Positions 8,750 to 18,176 of a stretch of 38,611 nucleotides of DNA are shown in pieces. Position 1 is the stretch's first letter, and each line of letters starts with the position of its first letter. The stretch spans positions 1 through 38,611 of the forward strand of contig JAEXAS010000023.1 in assembly GCA_023458095.1 (NCBI GenBank), given 5' to 3'. The notes beneath the pieces were generated by a model that did no database searches, was not told the DNA's origin, and saw nothing but the letters and a program-made list of their open reading frames with translations. The stretch comes from Actinomycetes bacterium. Lineage in GTDB: Bacteria; Actinomycetota; Actinomycetes; Propionibacteriales; Propionibacteriaceae. A program made the translations under genes and the position numbers.

Positions 8750-9538
8750 ATGTTGTTGGGAGCCCACGTCGATGCCGCCGACCCGATCGCTCAGATCACC
8801 GAGTTGGGAGCCGGTGCAGCCCAGTTCTTCCTTGGTGATCCGCAGAAGTGGAACGGGCCCACGGTGGCCTATCCGGCCGGTGCTGAGGCGCTGCGTGCCG
8901 ATGCCGCCGAGGCTGGGATCGCGCTGTATATCCACGCGCCCTATGTGTTGAACGTGGCCAGCACCAACAACCGGATCCGCATCCCGAGCCGCCAGCAGTT
9001 GCAAAAGCAGCTCACCATGGCCGCCCAGCTTGGGGCGGCCGGCGTCATCGTCCACGGCGGGCATGTGCTGGCCACCGACGATCCGCAGGTCGGTTTCGAC
9101 AACTGGCGCAAGGCCGTCGATGGGTTGACCATCGATGTGCCGCTGCTGATCGAGAACACCGCCGGTGGCGCCAATGCCATGGCCCGCACCTTGGACCGGC
9201 TGGCTCAGCTGTGGGAGGCGATCTCCGGCTCGGCCAATGCCGACCGAATCGGGCTGTGCCTGGACACCTGCCACGCCCACGCCGGCGGCAATGAGCTGCA
9301 CGGCCTGGTTGATCGGGTCCGGGCGATCACCGGACGCATCGACCTGGTGCACGGCAACGACTCCCGCGATGCTTTCGATTCCGGAGCCGACCGACATGCC
9401 AATTTGGGCGCCGGTCAGTGCGACCCCGAAGGGCTGGCTGAGGTGTTCACCACGGCGGGGGCGCCGATCATCCTGGAGACGCCCGGGGACGTCAATGCCC
9501 GCCGCGCCGATCTGGAATGGGTAGCCAACTTAACCTAA
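8750..9538 (+). CDS. nfo: Deoxyribonuclease IV (endonuclease IV, AP endonuclease)
   Basis: A 262-residue TIM-barrel enzyme. Residues matching the three-zinc site of endonuclease IV are visible: H62 in I-H-A-P-Y-V-L-N, H102 in V-H-G-G-H, E135 in L-I-E-N-T-A-G-G, D172 and H175 in L-D-T-C-H-A-H-A-G-G, H201 in L-V-H-G-N-D-S, D214 and H216 in G-A-D-R-H-A-N-L-G, and E243 in I-L-E-T-P-G. The family cleaves DNA 5' of abasic sites in base excision repair. The length is slightly short of the 280-290 usual for the family but the barrel looks complete. It stands alone, divergent from fadD, with 77 bp before pta. Confidence 0.93.
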   Translation: MLLGAHVDAADPIAQITELGAGAAQFFLGDPQKWNGPTVAYPAGAEALRADAAEAGIALYIHAPYVLNVASTNNRIRIPSRQQLQKQLTMAAQLGAAGVIVHGGHVLATDDPQVGFDNWRKAVDGLTIDVPLLIENTAGGANAMARTLDRLAQLWEAISGSANADRIGLCLDTCHAHAGGNELHGLVDRVRAITGRIDLVHGNDSRDAFDSGADRHANLGAGQCDPEGLAEVFTTAGAPIILETPGDVNARRADLEWVANLT

Positions 9539-9615
9539 GCGGGCACAGTTGCTCGCCAAAAATCAAGGCCTAGAAAGTCTCGTCAGCGCCTCAGGACTCG
9601 ACTACCCTCCTCGGA

Positions 9616-11688
9616 ATGAGCACGAGCATCTACCTTGGCTCCCCTGAGGGACGCGTTGGCAAGTCCATGGTTGCACTCGGCATGATCGAGGCGCTGACCC
9701 GCACGGTGAGCTCGGTCGGAGTGTTCCGTCCGATCGTTCACGCCGGTGCCGCAGATGCCATTTTGACCACTCTGGTGTCCGAACCCAGCGTCAACCAGAC
9801 CTACGAAGAGGCCGTCGGGGTCACCTACGACGACATTCGCGCCGACGCGGATGCGGCCCTGTCGACCCTGGTGGAGAAGTACGCCCGGATTCGGGAATCC
9901 CACGAAGCGGTGGTGATTCTCGGCTCGGACTACACCGACATCTCCTCGGGCACCGAGCTGACCTTCAACGCCCGGGTGGCGGCGAACCTGAATGCCCCGG
10001 TGCTGCTGGTCGTCAGCGGTACCGGACGCGACGCCGACACGGTGAAGTCGGCGGCGGTCTCGGCGATTCGGGAGTTCCGTTCCAACCATGCCGAGGTGCT
10101 CGGCGTCATCGCCAACCGGGTGGAGCCCGGCATCTTGGACGAAGTTCGCACCAAGCTGGCCGAACTCGATGATGTGGTTACCGGGGTGGTGCCCAGCAAT
10201 CCGGTCTTGATCGCCCCCTCCGTCGCTCAGCAGTTCGACGCGGCCAAGGCCACCTTGATGCAGGGCAGTCCAGAGTTGTTGAACCGGGAGTCGGTGGAGG
10301 TGCTGGTGGCGTCCATGACGCTGCCGAATGTGTTGAAGCGGCTGACCCCGGAGTCGACCATCATCATGCCCAGCGACCGCGCCGACCTGTTGCCCGGCCT
10401 GCTGCTGGCGCACGGCTCGGGGACCTTCCCGAAGCTGGCCGGCATCATTCTGGTCGGCGGCTACGAGATTCCCGAGACGATCACCCGGCTGGTCGCTGGG
10501 ATCCGCTCCGATCTTCCGATCGGCACCACCGATGTGGGCACCTTCACCACGGCCGACCGCATGTTCCGGTTGGAGGGCGCCATGACGTCCAGCCCGCGCA
10601 AGGTGGAGGTCGCTCGTCGACTGTTCGCCGACCACATCGATGCCGAGAAGCTGATGTCGGTACTGCATGTGCATCGTTCGGCGGTGGTGACGCCGTTGAT
10701 GTTCGAGCACCAACTGCAGGAGACCGCCCGTTCGGATCGGCAGACCATCGTGATGCCGGAGGCCACCGATGATCGGATCTTGACCTCAGCAGACATCGTG
10801 ATGCGCCGAGGTGCGGCCAACATCATTCTGCTCGGGGATGCGGTAGACATCAGAACCCGTGCCAGCGCGCTGGGGCTGGCCCTGCAGGACGTGCAGATCA
10901 TAGACCCCACCGAGCCGGAGCTTCGCCAGCGGTTCGCTTCTGAATATGCCCGTCTTCGAGCCCACAAGGGGGTTACGCTCGAACAAGCCGAGGAGAAACT
11001 CAACGACTTGAGCTACTTCGGGACGATGATGGTTCATCTCGGCATGGCAGACGGCATGGTCTCCGGCGCGATCAACACCACGGCGAACACCATTCGTCCT
11101 TCGTTGGAGTTCGTCAAGACCAAGCCGGGAGTGAGCGTGGTGTCGAGTTCGTTCCTCATGTGCATGTCCGACCGGGTGGTCGTGTACGGCGACTGCGCGG
11201 TGAATCCCGATCCGACCGCTGCGGAGTTGGCTGATATCGCGATCAGTTCCGCCGAGACGGCTGCGGCCTTCGGCATTGAGCCGCGGGTGGCGATGTTGAG
11301 CTACTCGACGGGGTCCTCCGGCTCGGGTGCCGACGTCGACAAGGTGCGCGAGGCGACCGAGATCGTGCGCAGCCGGCGTCCCGATTTGGCCCTGGAAGGA
11401 CCGATCCAGTTCGACGCTGCAGTTGACGAAACCGTGGCAAAGACTAAACTTCCGGAATCTGCAGTGGCCGGAAAGGCCACTGTTTTCATCTTCCCTGACC
11501 TCAACACCGGCAACAACACCTATAAGGCCGTGCAGAGGTCAGCCGGCGCGGTCGCGATCGGACCAGTGCTGCAGGGGCTCAACAAACCTGTCAACGACCT
11601 CTCTCGTGGGGCGTTGATCGACGACATCGTGAACACGGTGGCGATCACGGCCATCCAGGCACAATCTGAGAAAAGAGGTGAGGCATGA
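9616..11688 (+). CDS. pta: Phosphate acetyltransferase
   Basis: A 690-residue long-form Pta. The N-terminal half is the BioD-like P-loop fold (S-P-E-G-R-V-G-K-S near 9-17) followed by a DRTGG-type regulatory domain. The catalytic PTA/PTB domain begins near residue 370 (Q-T-I-V-M-P-E-A-T-D-D-R-I) and includes G-M-A-D-G-M-V-S-G-A and M-L-S-Y-S-T-G-S-S-G-S-G. The enzyme interconverts acetyl-CoA plus phosphate with acetyl-phosphate plus CoA in the cytoplasm. Its TGA overlaps the ackA ATG by 4 bp, so the two are translationally coupled. The start has only a weak GGA-type ribosome site. Confidence 0.97.
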   Translation: MSTSIYLGSPEGRVGKSMVALGMIEALTRTVSSVGVFRPIVHAGAADAILTTLVSEPSVNQTYEEAVGVTYDDIRADADAALSTLVEKYARIRESHEAVVILGSDYTDISSGTELTFNARVAANLNAPVLLVVSGTGRDADTVKSAAVSAIREFRSNHAEVLGVIANRVEPGILDEVRTKLAELDDVVTGVVPSNPVLIAPSVAQQFDAAKATLMQGSPELLNRESVEVLVASMTLPNVLKRLTPESTIIMPSDRADLLPGLLLAHGSGTFPKLAGIILVGGYEIPETITRLVAGIRSDLPIGTTDVGTFTTADRMFRLEGAMTSSPRKVEVARRLFADHIDAEKLMSVLHVHRSAVVTPLMFEHQLQETARSDRQTIVMPEATDDRILTSADIVMRRGAANIILLGDAVDIRTRASALGLALQDVQIIDPTEPELRQRFASEYARLRAHKGVTLEQAEEKLNDLSYFGTMMVHLGMADGMVSGAINTTANTIRPSLEFVKTKPGVSVVSSSFLMCMSDRVVVYGDCAVNPDPTAAELADIAISSAETAAAFGIEPRVAMLSYSTGSSGSGADVDKVREATEIVRSRRPDLALEGPIQFDAAVDETVAKTKLPESAVAGKATVFIFPDLNTGNNTYKAVQRSAGAVAIGPVLQGLNKPVNDLSRGALIDDIVNTVAITAIQAQSEKRGEA

Positions 11689-12911
11689 CGACTCCGATCT
11701 TGCTGTTGAACTGCGGCTCCAGTTCCATCAAATACCAGGTGATTGACGCCGACTCTGAGGAGGTGGTGGCCAGCGGTCTGATCCAGCGCATCGGTGACGG
11801 TGAGAGCTTGATCTCCCACACCTATGGCGGCCAGACCCTGCAAGACGAGCACGGCTTCGCTGACCATGCCCAAGCGCTGTCCTATCTGGTGAAACTCTTT
11901 GACCGCGTTGGCCCCAAGCTGAGCGACATCATCGCCGTCGGTCACCGCACCGTCCATGGCGGTGAGGCATTCCGTGCGACAACTCTGATCGACGATTCGG
12001 TGATCCAGAAGTTGCGGGATCTCAGCCCGCTGGCCCCGCTGCACAACCCGCCGGGCATCGCCGGCATCCTGGCCGCTCAGCAGGCGCTGCCGGACGTGCC
12101 GCATGTGGCGATCTTCGACACCGCGTTCTTCTCTTCACTGCCGGCCGAGGCCTACACCTACGCGATTCCGCGGGAGGTGGCTCGCGAGCATGGCATTCGC
12201 AAGTACGGCTTCCACGGCACCTCGCACAGCTACGTCTCGCACAAGGTTGCCGACCTGCTGGGCCGGGACTACAACGAGATGAATCAGATCGTGTGCCACC
12301 TGGGCAACGGTGCGTCCGTCTCGGGCATCAAGGCCGGTGTGGCCGTCGAGGCGTCCATGGGGCTGACCCCGTTGGCTGGCCTGGTGATGGGCACGCGCTC
12401 CGGTGATGTCGATCCGGGCCTGCACGCTTTCTTGGAGCGGGCCATGGGCTTGGGCCCCGACGAAGTCGATTCGCTGCTGAACAAGCAATCCGGCATCTTC
12501 GGCTTGTCCGGTGTGACCGACTTCCGCGACTTGTTCGAGTTGATGGACGAGGGCGACGCGGACGCGCAACTGGCTTTCGATGTCTATGTGCACCGTTTGG
12601 TGAGCTATATCGGCTCGTATCTGGCGATTCTCGGTGGCGTGGATGCGCTGACCTTCACCGCCGGCGTTGGCGAGAATGCCGCCCGGGTGCGGGCTGCTGT
12701 GGTGAAGCGATTGGAGCACCTCGGCTTCTGGCTCGACGACGAGGCCAATGCGGTCTGGTCGCGGGATCCGCGGGTGATCTCACGGTACGGCTCGCCGGTC
12801 ACCGTCCTGGTGGTGCCCACCAACGAAGAGTTGGCCATGGCTCGCGAGACCAAGGCCGCGATCGGGGTGCATTCCAGCGACCCTTTTGACGCCGCCGTCC
12901 CGGTCGGCTGA
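11685..12911 (+). CDS. ackA: Acetate kinase
   Basis: A 408-residue ASKHA-fold kinase. Family signatures are all present: L-L-N-C-G-S-S-S-I-K at the N-terminus, V-G-H-R-T-V-H-G-G-E, D-T-A-F, Y-G-F-H-G-T-S-H near 184, H-L-G-N-G-A-S near 206, M-G-T-R-S-G-D-V-D-P-G, and F-T-A-G-V-G-E-N near 325. It turns acetyl-phosphate and ADP into acetate and ATP, completing the Pta-AckA route, which can also run backwards for acetate uptake. A GAGG ribosome site lies inside the end of pta. A long hairpin made of dispersed-repeat sequence lies 60 bp after the stop and may end the transcript. Confidence 0.97.
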   Translation: MTTPILLLNCGSSSIKYQVIDADSEEVVASGLIQRIGDGESLISHTYGGQTLQDEHGFADHAQALSYLVKLFDRVGPKLSDIIAVGHRTVHGGEAFRATTLIDDSVIQKLRDLSPLAPLHNPPGIAGILAAQQALPDVPHVAIFDTAFFSSLPAEAYTYAIPREVAREHGIRKYGFHGTSHSYVSHKVADLLGRDYNEMNQIVCHLGNGASVSGIKAGVAVEASMGLTPLAGLVMGTRSGDVDPGLHAFLERAMGLGPDEVDSLLNKQSGIFGLSGVTDFRDLFELMDEGDADAQLAFDVYVHRLVSYIGSYLAILGGVDALTFTAGVGENAARVRAAVVKRLEHLGFWLDDEANAVWSRDPRVISRYGSPVTVLVVPTNEELAMARETKAAIGVHSSDPFDAAVPVG

Positions 12912-13406
12912 TTCCGCGGTCCCCAAGGCCTGGCACCCTTCACTGCCCCCCACCCCCGCCCTTCGACAAGCTCAGGGCACGGAACCTCACCCACCCGTGC
13001 CCTGAGCAACAGTTCCGTCCCCTAAGCCCTGGCCTTCCCCGCTCCCTGGCCCACCCCGCTCCCTGGCCCACCCCCGCTCCCTGAGCTTGTCGAAGGGCCC
13101 ACCCCGCATCAAGCCCCCGTTCCCTGAGCCTGTCGAAGGGCAGCAACAAGCCCGCCGCCATCCACACCTGTGGCTAACTCTCTGAGATTCCCCTGAGCAC
13201 CGGCGACGATCACCACAGCCCCAAATTCAGTCCAACTGCAATCAACATGTCGTCGCGGTGAACCCGCCCTGAACGGACGTCGACCCAGCGACGGTTCGTC
13301 AGATCTGCATCCACATCCGTTGTCCACAGCACGTAAGCAAGAACACAGCCCTCACCTTGTGGGGCGGGCTGTAAAAGGCTCATCCGCCCGCTGCCATAAT
13401 CGGCGC
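12912..13406. repeat. Gene-free stretch with palindromic REP-like repeats
   Basis: This 495-bp stretch holds three copies of the palindromic element CCCTTCGACAAGCTCAGGG (12959-12982, and inverted at 13079-13097 and 13122-13140), plus a short tandem GCTCCCTGGCCCACCCC repeat at about 13041-13080. The same family recurs at 37966-38170. Such elements are dispersed in many actinobacterial genomes. I see no gene here; short frames reading through the repeats are low-complexity. Confidence 0.8.
12971..13006 (+). terminator. Hairpin downstream of ackA, possible terminator
   Basis: CTCAGGGCACGG and CCGTGCCCTGAG are perfect 12-bp arms with a 12-nt loop, 60 bp after the ackA stop. The left arm belongs to a REP-like repeat. 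There is no T-tract, as is common in actinobacterial terminators, so the role is inferred. Confidence 0.5.
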
Positions 13407-14261
13407 ATGGACTCCTGGGCAAAGGCATTGGCCGCCACGCGCCGGGTTGAGGTGTTTGAGTGCGGCATGGCCTCTTCTGGTGAGCCCCTGACACCTGGCC
13501 GGCCCTTGGTGGTGGACGGCGCCGAGGTCGCTGGACTGCTCGAGGCGCTGGCGATTGCTGGACTGAGCGGCGCGTCCTGCATGTGTCTGGGCGAGACCAC
13601 CTTTCACCTCATCGACGCCGACGGCGGCGTCCTCGCCCGGGCGGGGTTGCACCACGGCACGTCCCTTCGTTGGGACGGCTGGGACAGCGACGCGATGCTG
13701 CGGGACGGACCTGGCCTGGTGCAGTGGCTGGACGCCCACGGCATGTCCGGACCCGCCGCGGAAGCCGATGCGTCCCAAGCGCGGCGGGCGGCCGAGGAGC
13801 GCACTCAGCGCGAGTGGGTCGAAGCCTGTCCCCAAAGCGCGGTGCCTTTGTTGGACGAGCTGTTGCTGATCAGCCGAACCGGAAGCCAGCCCGCTGGACT
13901 CACGGGCCGCTTGGAGCAGGCGTTGTGCGCCGAGTTCCCTGACCGAACCAAGCGTTGCGCCGCCCTGCTGCGCTGGTATGCGGCCGGCAGCGGACGGCGA
14001 AGCGGCCACCCGATGCACGAGAAGGTGCCCGACGATCTGCTGCGCACCTTTCCGATTGACGAGATCATCGAGGTTGCCGCCAGCAGCGACGATGTGGACG
14101 TGCTTCTGGGAGCCGCGCGTCACCTCTCGGGCTGGAAGGCCCGCACACCCAAGGAGCTCGCGACGGTCCCCAGCGCGTTGGCCACTCGCTTGATCGAGCT
14201 GAGCTCAACCCACGGCCGCACCGATATGGCCGCGGAACTGGATTCTCTCCTCCGCCGCTGA
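13407..14261 (+). CDS. Hypothetical protein (284 aa)
   Basis: No family is recognised. The ATG at 13407 was preferred over a possible upstream start at 13320 because the 29 extra residues overlap a TTGTCCACA motif and do not look like protein; no strong ribosome site marks either. The product looks soluble, acidic and largely alpha-helical. It has an N-terminal segment with D-G-A-E-V-A-G-L-L-E, a W-D-G-W-D-S-D motif near residue 90 and an alanine/arginine-rich helix near 122-134. There is no signal peptide or membrane segment. It stands alone between the ackA repeats and the accessory region. Confidence 0.75.
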   Translation: MDSWAKALAATRRVEVFECGMASSGEPLTPGRPLVVDGAEVAGLLEALAIAGLSGASCMCLGETTFHLIDADGGVLARAGLHHGTSLRWDGWDSDAMLRDGPGLVQWLDAHGMSGPAAEADASQARRAAEERTQREWVEACPQSAVPLLDELLLISRTGSQPAGLTGRLEQALCAEFPDRTKRCAALLRWYAAGSGRRSGHPMHEKVPDDLLRTFPIDEIIEVAASSDDVDVLLGAARHLSGWKARTPKELATVPSALATRLIELSSTHGRTDMAAELDSLLRR

Positions 14262-14648
14262 CTTCGTCCAGGTGACGCTGCCAACTCTTTGCCTGCTAGG
14301 GGCTTTGTCCACAGGAGTTGTCCACAGTGGGGATAACTACATGTGTGTAACTCGGGTGGGTCTTCCACACCCCTCGGCCAGCCGATTGTCCGGCGAGGGC
14401 GAAAGTGAGAATCCTCGCCGATCTTGCGACACGGTGGAAAACTCGGCCTCTCCCGAGTCTGACAACGGGAACACACGTGCCCGCAACTCAGCGCGTGGGG
14501 GTGATCGAGTTGCACCCTACGTCACGCTCGTCTCTTCTGAGTGTCAGGAGCGAGTGTCAATAGCCCAACGCCCCGATGCCAGTTACGAGCAGGTCCGCGG
14601 CCGATCCGGGACATGCCTTTCCCCTAACTCCCATGCCTCAGTCAGGCG
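14262..14648. other. Gene-free stretch with DnaA-box-like pair and IS-end-like repeat A
   Basis: This 387-bp stretch contains two direct TTGTCCACA motifs at about 14307-14327, close to the DnaA-box consensus TTATCCACA, followed by GGGGATAAC. It also contains IS-end-like repeat A starting at 14387. A further TTGTCCACA lies near 13319. No credible gene is seen. Confidence 0.6.
14387..14452 (+). repeat. IS-end-like repeat, copy A
   Basis: The repeat begins TGTCCGGCGAGGGCG and matches copy B at 16064 at 44 of the first 48 bases, in the same orientation. It reads like the terminal repeat of an insertion sequence (tip TGTCC, then G-A-A-A-x-T-G-A-G-A-A-T-C and T-T-G-C-G-A-C-A-C-G), but no transposase gene is nearby. 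The IS family is not identified with confidence. Confidence 0.6.
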
Positions 14649-15824
14649 TCAGAGCCGTGCAGCCTCTTGGTAGAAGACTGCCAATCGACGCGCGCCCCGG
14701 CTGCCGGGCTTTGCGCGAGCGAAGGCGCGCCGACTGCTCTCCGTCACCGCTCCAGCGACCACACCAACTCCGGCGACGAGGTTGGCATCCACGCCGAGGG
14801 CCAACGCAGTTGGGCCCATCACTCCGCCCACAGCAATCGTTGGCAATGCGCCGACCATCACTCGAACGGGTTGGGTCTCAAGCAGCCGTAGAAGGCGGCG
14901 ATGCTGGGTCGCTCGCCTTATCTGTGTCTCGAACGTCTGTGGATCCATCTCTCCTGCGTCCAAGGCAGGGAGCCAATCGTTGTGGAGCGGACCCCACAGG
15001 TGCTTCTCCGCTACGTCTCGAAGCTTTAGGAGTCGCTCGCGTCCAAGCCGATGATAGTCCGCCAGCATCTGTTCGCTGACAGGTCGATAGACGTGGCGTT
15101 CATTCCGCAGCGTGTCTAGATATGGGACATACCCTTCAGGCCCTGCGAAGTTCCCGTCGCCAGCGACCAGATCATCTATAAGAGGAGCCTCGACGGTGGT
15201 CTGGACAGCGCGCTGGCGTGTCAGGATCTCAGGAGCCAGGCCTGTTCCTGGCGGGTTGCACAGCGCCACTCCGGGCAGCACCGGAGCAGCAAGGTGTGAC
15301 AAGACAGTGCCTAGTGAGTCCAGAGATCGAGCGGACTGATCCCGGGGATCCTCACTCGGCCACGTGGACAGGCTGCTGGGGGCTCCGGATGCCCTCGCGC
15401 CGAAATGGTCAAGCAGGGGAACGAGCAGCCGGTCCTTGATGTGTTCGAGCGTGTGCGTTTCCCGCGCGCGGATCAACTTACGCACCTGGTCTTCTGGGAA
15501 CTCGCTCCGCAACCTCCTGTGGGTAGCGTCCAGCCGTTGCGCGACGCCCTCGGGCAGCCGGGTCCAATCGACGCTCCGGATGATCCCTTCCGACACCATG
15601 TCGTTGAGGATGGCTCCGGCCGCCCAGCCCAGTGCCTCGGTGGCCGCTCGCTCGTTCTCAAGAGACTCCGCTGTGCAGAGGACTTGCCTGAACAGCCAGA
15701 ACTGGTGGGCTCCGAGCCAGAATGTGGAGGCCGGGAGAGCTGAGATTCGCGGCGCGACTGGGCTCGCTTGCAGGAGCCTGTTGTACTCCCAGCCAGACAG
15801 GTACACATTCTCCAGCGCAGCCAT
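14649..15824 (-). CDS. Uncharacterised 391-aa protein with C-terminal hydrophobic segment
   Basis: No family is recognised. I start it at ATG 15824, preceded by a strong GGGAGAGGGAGAC ribosome site; the frame stays open to a TTG at 15944 but those 40 residues look unstructured. The product looks mainly alpha-helical, with a W-L-G-A-H-Q-F-W-L-F segment near residue 50 and a charged helical middle. A glycine/alanine-rich hydrophobic stretch near 330-365 (A-L-P-T-I-A-V-G-G-V-M-G) could enter a membrane. A basic tail follows. It is divergent from the nuclease-like gene at 16422 and is bracketed by IS-end-like repeats A and B in direct orientation. The context suggests an accessory, possibly defensive role; this is inference. 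Confidence 0.7.
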   Translation of the reverse strand: MAALENVYLSGWEYNRLLQASPVAPRISALPASTFWLGAHQFWLFRQVLCTAESLENERAATEALGWAAGAILNDMVSEGIIRSVDWTRLPEGVAQRLDATHRRLRSEFPEDQVRKLIRARETHTLEHIKDRLLVPLLDHFGARASGAPSSLSTWPSEDPRDQSARSLDSLGTVLSHLAAPVLPGVALCNPPGTGLAPEILTRQRAVQTTVEAPLIDDLVAGDGNFAGPEGYVPYLDTLRNERHVYRPVSEQMLADYHRLGRERLLKLRDVAEKHLWGPLHNDWLPALDAGEMDPQTFETQIRRATQHRRLLRLLETQPVRVMVGALPTIAVGGVMGPTALALGVDANLVAGVGVVAGAVTESSRRAFARAKPGSRGARRLAVFYQEAARL

Positions 15825-16421
15825 GTCTCCCTCTCCCGGCAATTGCCGGACTTTCTTGATCGACGCCGATACTCGCGGGCCTAACTCATTATGAACTGGG
15901 CTGAGCACCGCGCCGGGTGATGACGGTGCAAATGCGACCGGCAAGTCGAGGCCAGGGGCAATGTCATAACGCTGTCTGTATCGTTATCGCCTCAACAAGC
16001 CCGTCTAAGAGTGCCTCGATTGAGCGCGTCCCTGTTTCACTTTCGCCCAGGCCGAACACATGTTGTCCGGCGAGGGCGCAAACGAGAATCCTGGCCGATC
16101 TTGCGACACGGCGAGAATCTCGGCCCTCTCAGTGGCACAAAATGAGAATCACGCAGCACCGCGCGGCCACCTTCGCGCCGTCCCCCGATCTGACACCCAG
16201 CAACGACGATCTCCCGCCAGCCGCCTGGGCACATCCCGGACCGCTGTGGCGTTGCAAAGCCCCGCACCCTAGACAGAGCCAGTAAACCCTGGAGAGTGTC
16301 TTCCACACGTTCCATGGTGAACCGCTCCACCGACACGCCTTCAACCAAGGCCCTGCCACTACCAAGCAGGACTGAGATAATTCCCGCTAAATGGTCCTGA
16401 ACCCACGAGCGCAGGTGACTC
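15825..16421. other. 597-bp divergent intergenic region with IS-end-like repeat B
   Basis: Between the 391-aa gene and the nuclease-like gene lie repeat B (16064-16130), a second subterminal-like motif AAAATGAGAATCACGCAG near 16139, and, on the minus strand at about 16230-16423, a stretch that reads like a protein fragment (W-V-Q-D-H-L-A-G-I-I-S-V-L-L-G; V-E-R-F-T-M-E-R-V-E-D-T-L). That fragment runs into the repeat and is probably a relic of a disrupted gene. Confidence 0.5.
16064..16130 (+). repeat. IS-end-like repeat, copy B
   Basis: The tip is TGTCCGGCGAGGGCG at 16064, with 44 of the first 48 bases shared with copy A. A partial inner repeat near 16139 resembles the right arm of copy C. 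Together with the inverted copy at 18366-18391 it brackets the nuclease-like gene, about 2.3 kb tip to tip. Confidence 0.6.
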
Positions 16422-18176
16422 ATGAGCGTGCCCAAGCATGTCGATTGGTGCAGCGGGAAGGAGGACTTCGAACGCATCGTAGAAGCCCTCGTGCAGCGTC
16501 TGTGGTCGACCAAATGCGACAACGAAGCCTTCGCTATCGACGGCCGCGGCGGCGATGGGGGCCTGGACATCTTCGTTGAGCGTGACGGAGTGGTGGTCTC
16601 CATCTACCAACTCAAGTTCTTCCCCGAAGGAATGTCGGGTGGCTTTCGCAAGACACGCCGTGACCAGGTGAAGCGCTCTTTCAGTAGCGTCTGCGATACC
16701 CCAGGGCTTGAAGAGTGGGTACTCGTCCTCCCAAGGAACCCCACAAACAGCGAACTCCGGTTCGTTCGAGCGCTTGGGAAGAACTCGGACTTCCAGATCC
16801 GGGTATGGGCACGCGCAGAGTTGGACCAGCGCATCGCCGAGTTCCCCGACCTGCTTGCATGGGCCACTCGAAATCCACTAGTTGAGACCCTCCGCGAGGC
16901 GGGGATGCAGTCTGCGGCACTTGCTGGCCCGAATGACTTGCAGGACCGTGTCAGCGCGCTCCACTCGTCCGCGAACTCCCGCAGCGCGTTCTGGGGAACG
17001 AACTTCAGCATGGTTGACGGCGTCCTCACCCAGTGGCTCGTCGCCAAGCGTCCAGATGCCCCCGAGAAGGAGCCCATCAGTGTCGGCTTCACTGCGGCGT
17101 TCGCACCGGAGCAAGAGAGCCTTAGGAAGCAGTTTGAGGAGTTCCTGGACTACGGCGGACCTCACCGCATTCAGCTCCCGCCGGAGGTCGTGGGCGTTGT
17201 CAAGACTGAAGGCCCCGACTGGATCGCGGGCGAGGCCACAGGGCGCAGCATCGAATTGATCCCTGCTCGGCTCGATGTGACAACTGCCTGCGAGCTACAG
17301 GTTGTCGGCCAGACTGGAGGGCTCCTCGCTTCGGTGGATGGCAAGGTTCAGAAGGTCACCCAGGGGCAACGGGGGTTCACCCTCACGGCATCGTTCCCGG
17401 CAATGGAGCTCGAGATCAAGCATCCGACCGACAAGGTGACCGCGGGCACCCTCATGCTCCGCACCACACCGGATCCTGTGAGCGCGACCGCGACGCTGAG
17501 GTCAGCCAGAGTGCAAACCCTCATCAGGGATGGCGAGGAAATCCGGTTGCAGGTCGGCGGCCAACAAGCGCTGCGTGTGCCCGCAGGCACCCTAAGAGGC
17601 ACGGAACAGATCGCAGTCCATCCAGGAACTCTCGCTCTCCTTGAAGATCTCGCTTTCCTCGAGCGTGAGTACGAGGTGAGTTTCACCGTCCCCGAAGAAG
17701 TCCGAACGATGGAGTTGATCGATATCCGCGTGGTCCGCATGCTCACCGAAGGGCAAGTAACCACGTGGCCCCGCCTATCGTCACTTTCAGCCACATCCAC
17801 CCGCGAGATAGGCGAGGAATCTCTCGCCGAGGAATCGAAGCCACGCCCGGTCGTTGCCTGTTTTGAGGATGTGGTCGTTCCCATACTGGGAAAGCCCCTG
17901 ATGGTTGGAAGGGTGAGTCTCTACCACCCGTCGATGCAGATGCAGGACGTAGACCGAGTTCGTGCTGCGATCCGGAGCAACGGTGGGGTGGGGCATACCG
18001 TCACCTTCTCGCCCACGGACGAGACCCCCATCCGCATCTGGTGCCAAGACCGTCAGACCGATGCCGACAAACGGATCGAACCCGAACCTTGGGAAATTCC
18101 GGGGGTAAGTGAGGTGCCAGCTTTGGCTCAACTGCCTGTCCGGGCCGGTAAACAACCGACTCACGAAGGCTCATAG
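16422..18176 (+). CDS. PD-(D/E)XK (Mrr-like) nuclease-domain protein, candidate defence effector
   Basis: A 584-residue protein. Residues 1-150 look like a restriction-endonuclease fold: helix E-D-F-E-R-I-V-E-A-L, then G-G-D-G-G-L-D with D45 and D49, then I-Y-Q-L-K with Q63 and K65. This is the D...QxK arrangement of Mrr-like PD-(D/E)XK nucleases. A segment W-V-L-V-L-P-R-N-P-T near 99-108 and R-A-E-L-D near 130 may close the fold. Residues about 200-520 are beta-rich and unrecognised, and could sense or bind a target. No helicase, ATPase or methyltransferase is attached or adjacent. The ATG follows AGGTG at 5-6 nt. The gene is divergent from an unknown 391-aa gene and flanked by IS-end-like repeats, suggesting horizontal acquisition. 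The nuclease call is by motif; the biological role is inferred. Confidence 0.72.
   Translation: MSVPKHVDWCSGKEDFERIVEALVQRLWSTKCDNEAFAIDGRGGDGGLDIFVERDGVVVSIYQLKFFPEGMSGGFRKTRRDQVKRSFSSVCDTPGLEEWVLVLPRNPTNSELRFVRALGKNSDFQIRVWARAELDQRIAEFPDLLAWATRNPLVETLREAGMQSAALAGPNDLQDRVSALHSSANSRSAFWGTNFSMVDGVLTQWLVAKRPDAPEKEPISVGFTAAFAPEQESLRKQFEEFLDYGGPHRIQLPPEVVGVVKTEGPDWIAGEATGRSIELIPARLDVTTACELQVVGQTGGLLASVDGKVQKVTQGQRGFTLTASFPAMELEIKHPTDKVTAGTLMLRTTPDPVSATATLRSARVQTLIRDGEEIRLQVGGQQALRVPAGTLRGTEQIAVHPGTLALLEDLAFLEREYEVSFTVPEEVRTMELIDIRVVRMLTEGQVTTWPRLSSLSATSTREIGEESLAEESKPRPVVACFEDVVVPILGKPLMVGRVSLYHPSMQMQDVDRVRAAIRSNGGVGHTVTFSPTDETPIRIWCQDRQTDADKRIEPEPWEIPGVSEVPALAQLPVRAGKQPTHEGS

Noticed and set aside
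13319..14340. DnaA-box-like motifs as a chromosomal origin
   Set aside because: Only three boxes, no AT-rich unwinding region and no dnaA, dnaN or gyr genes nearby.
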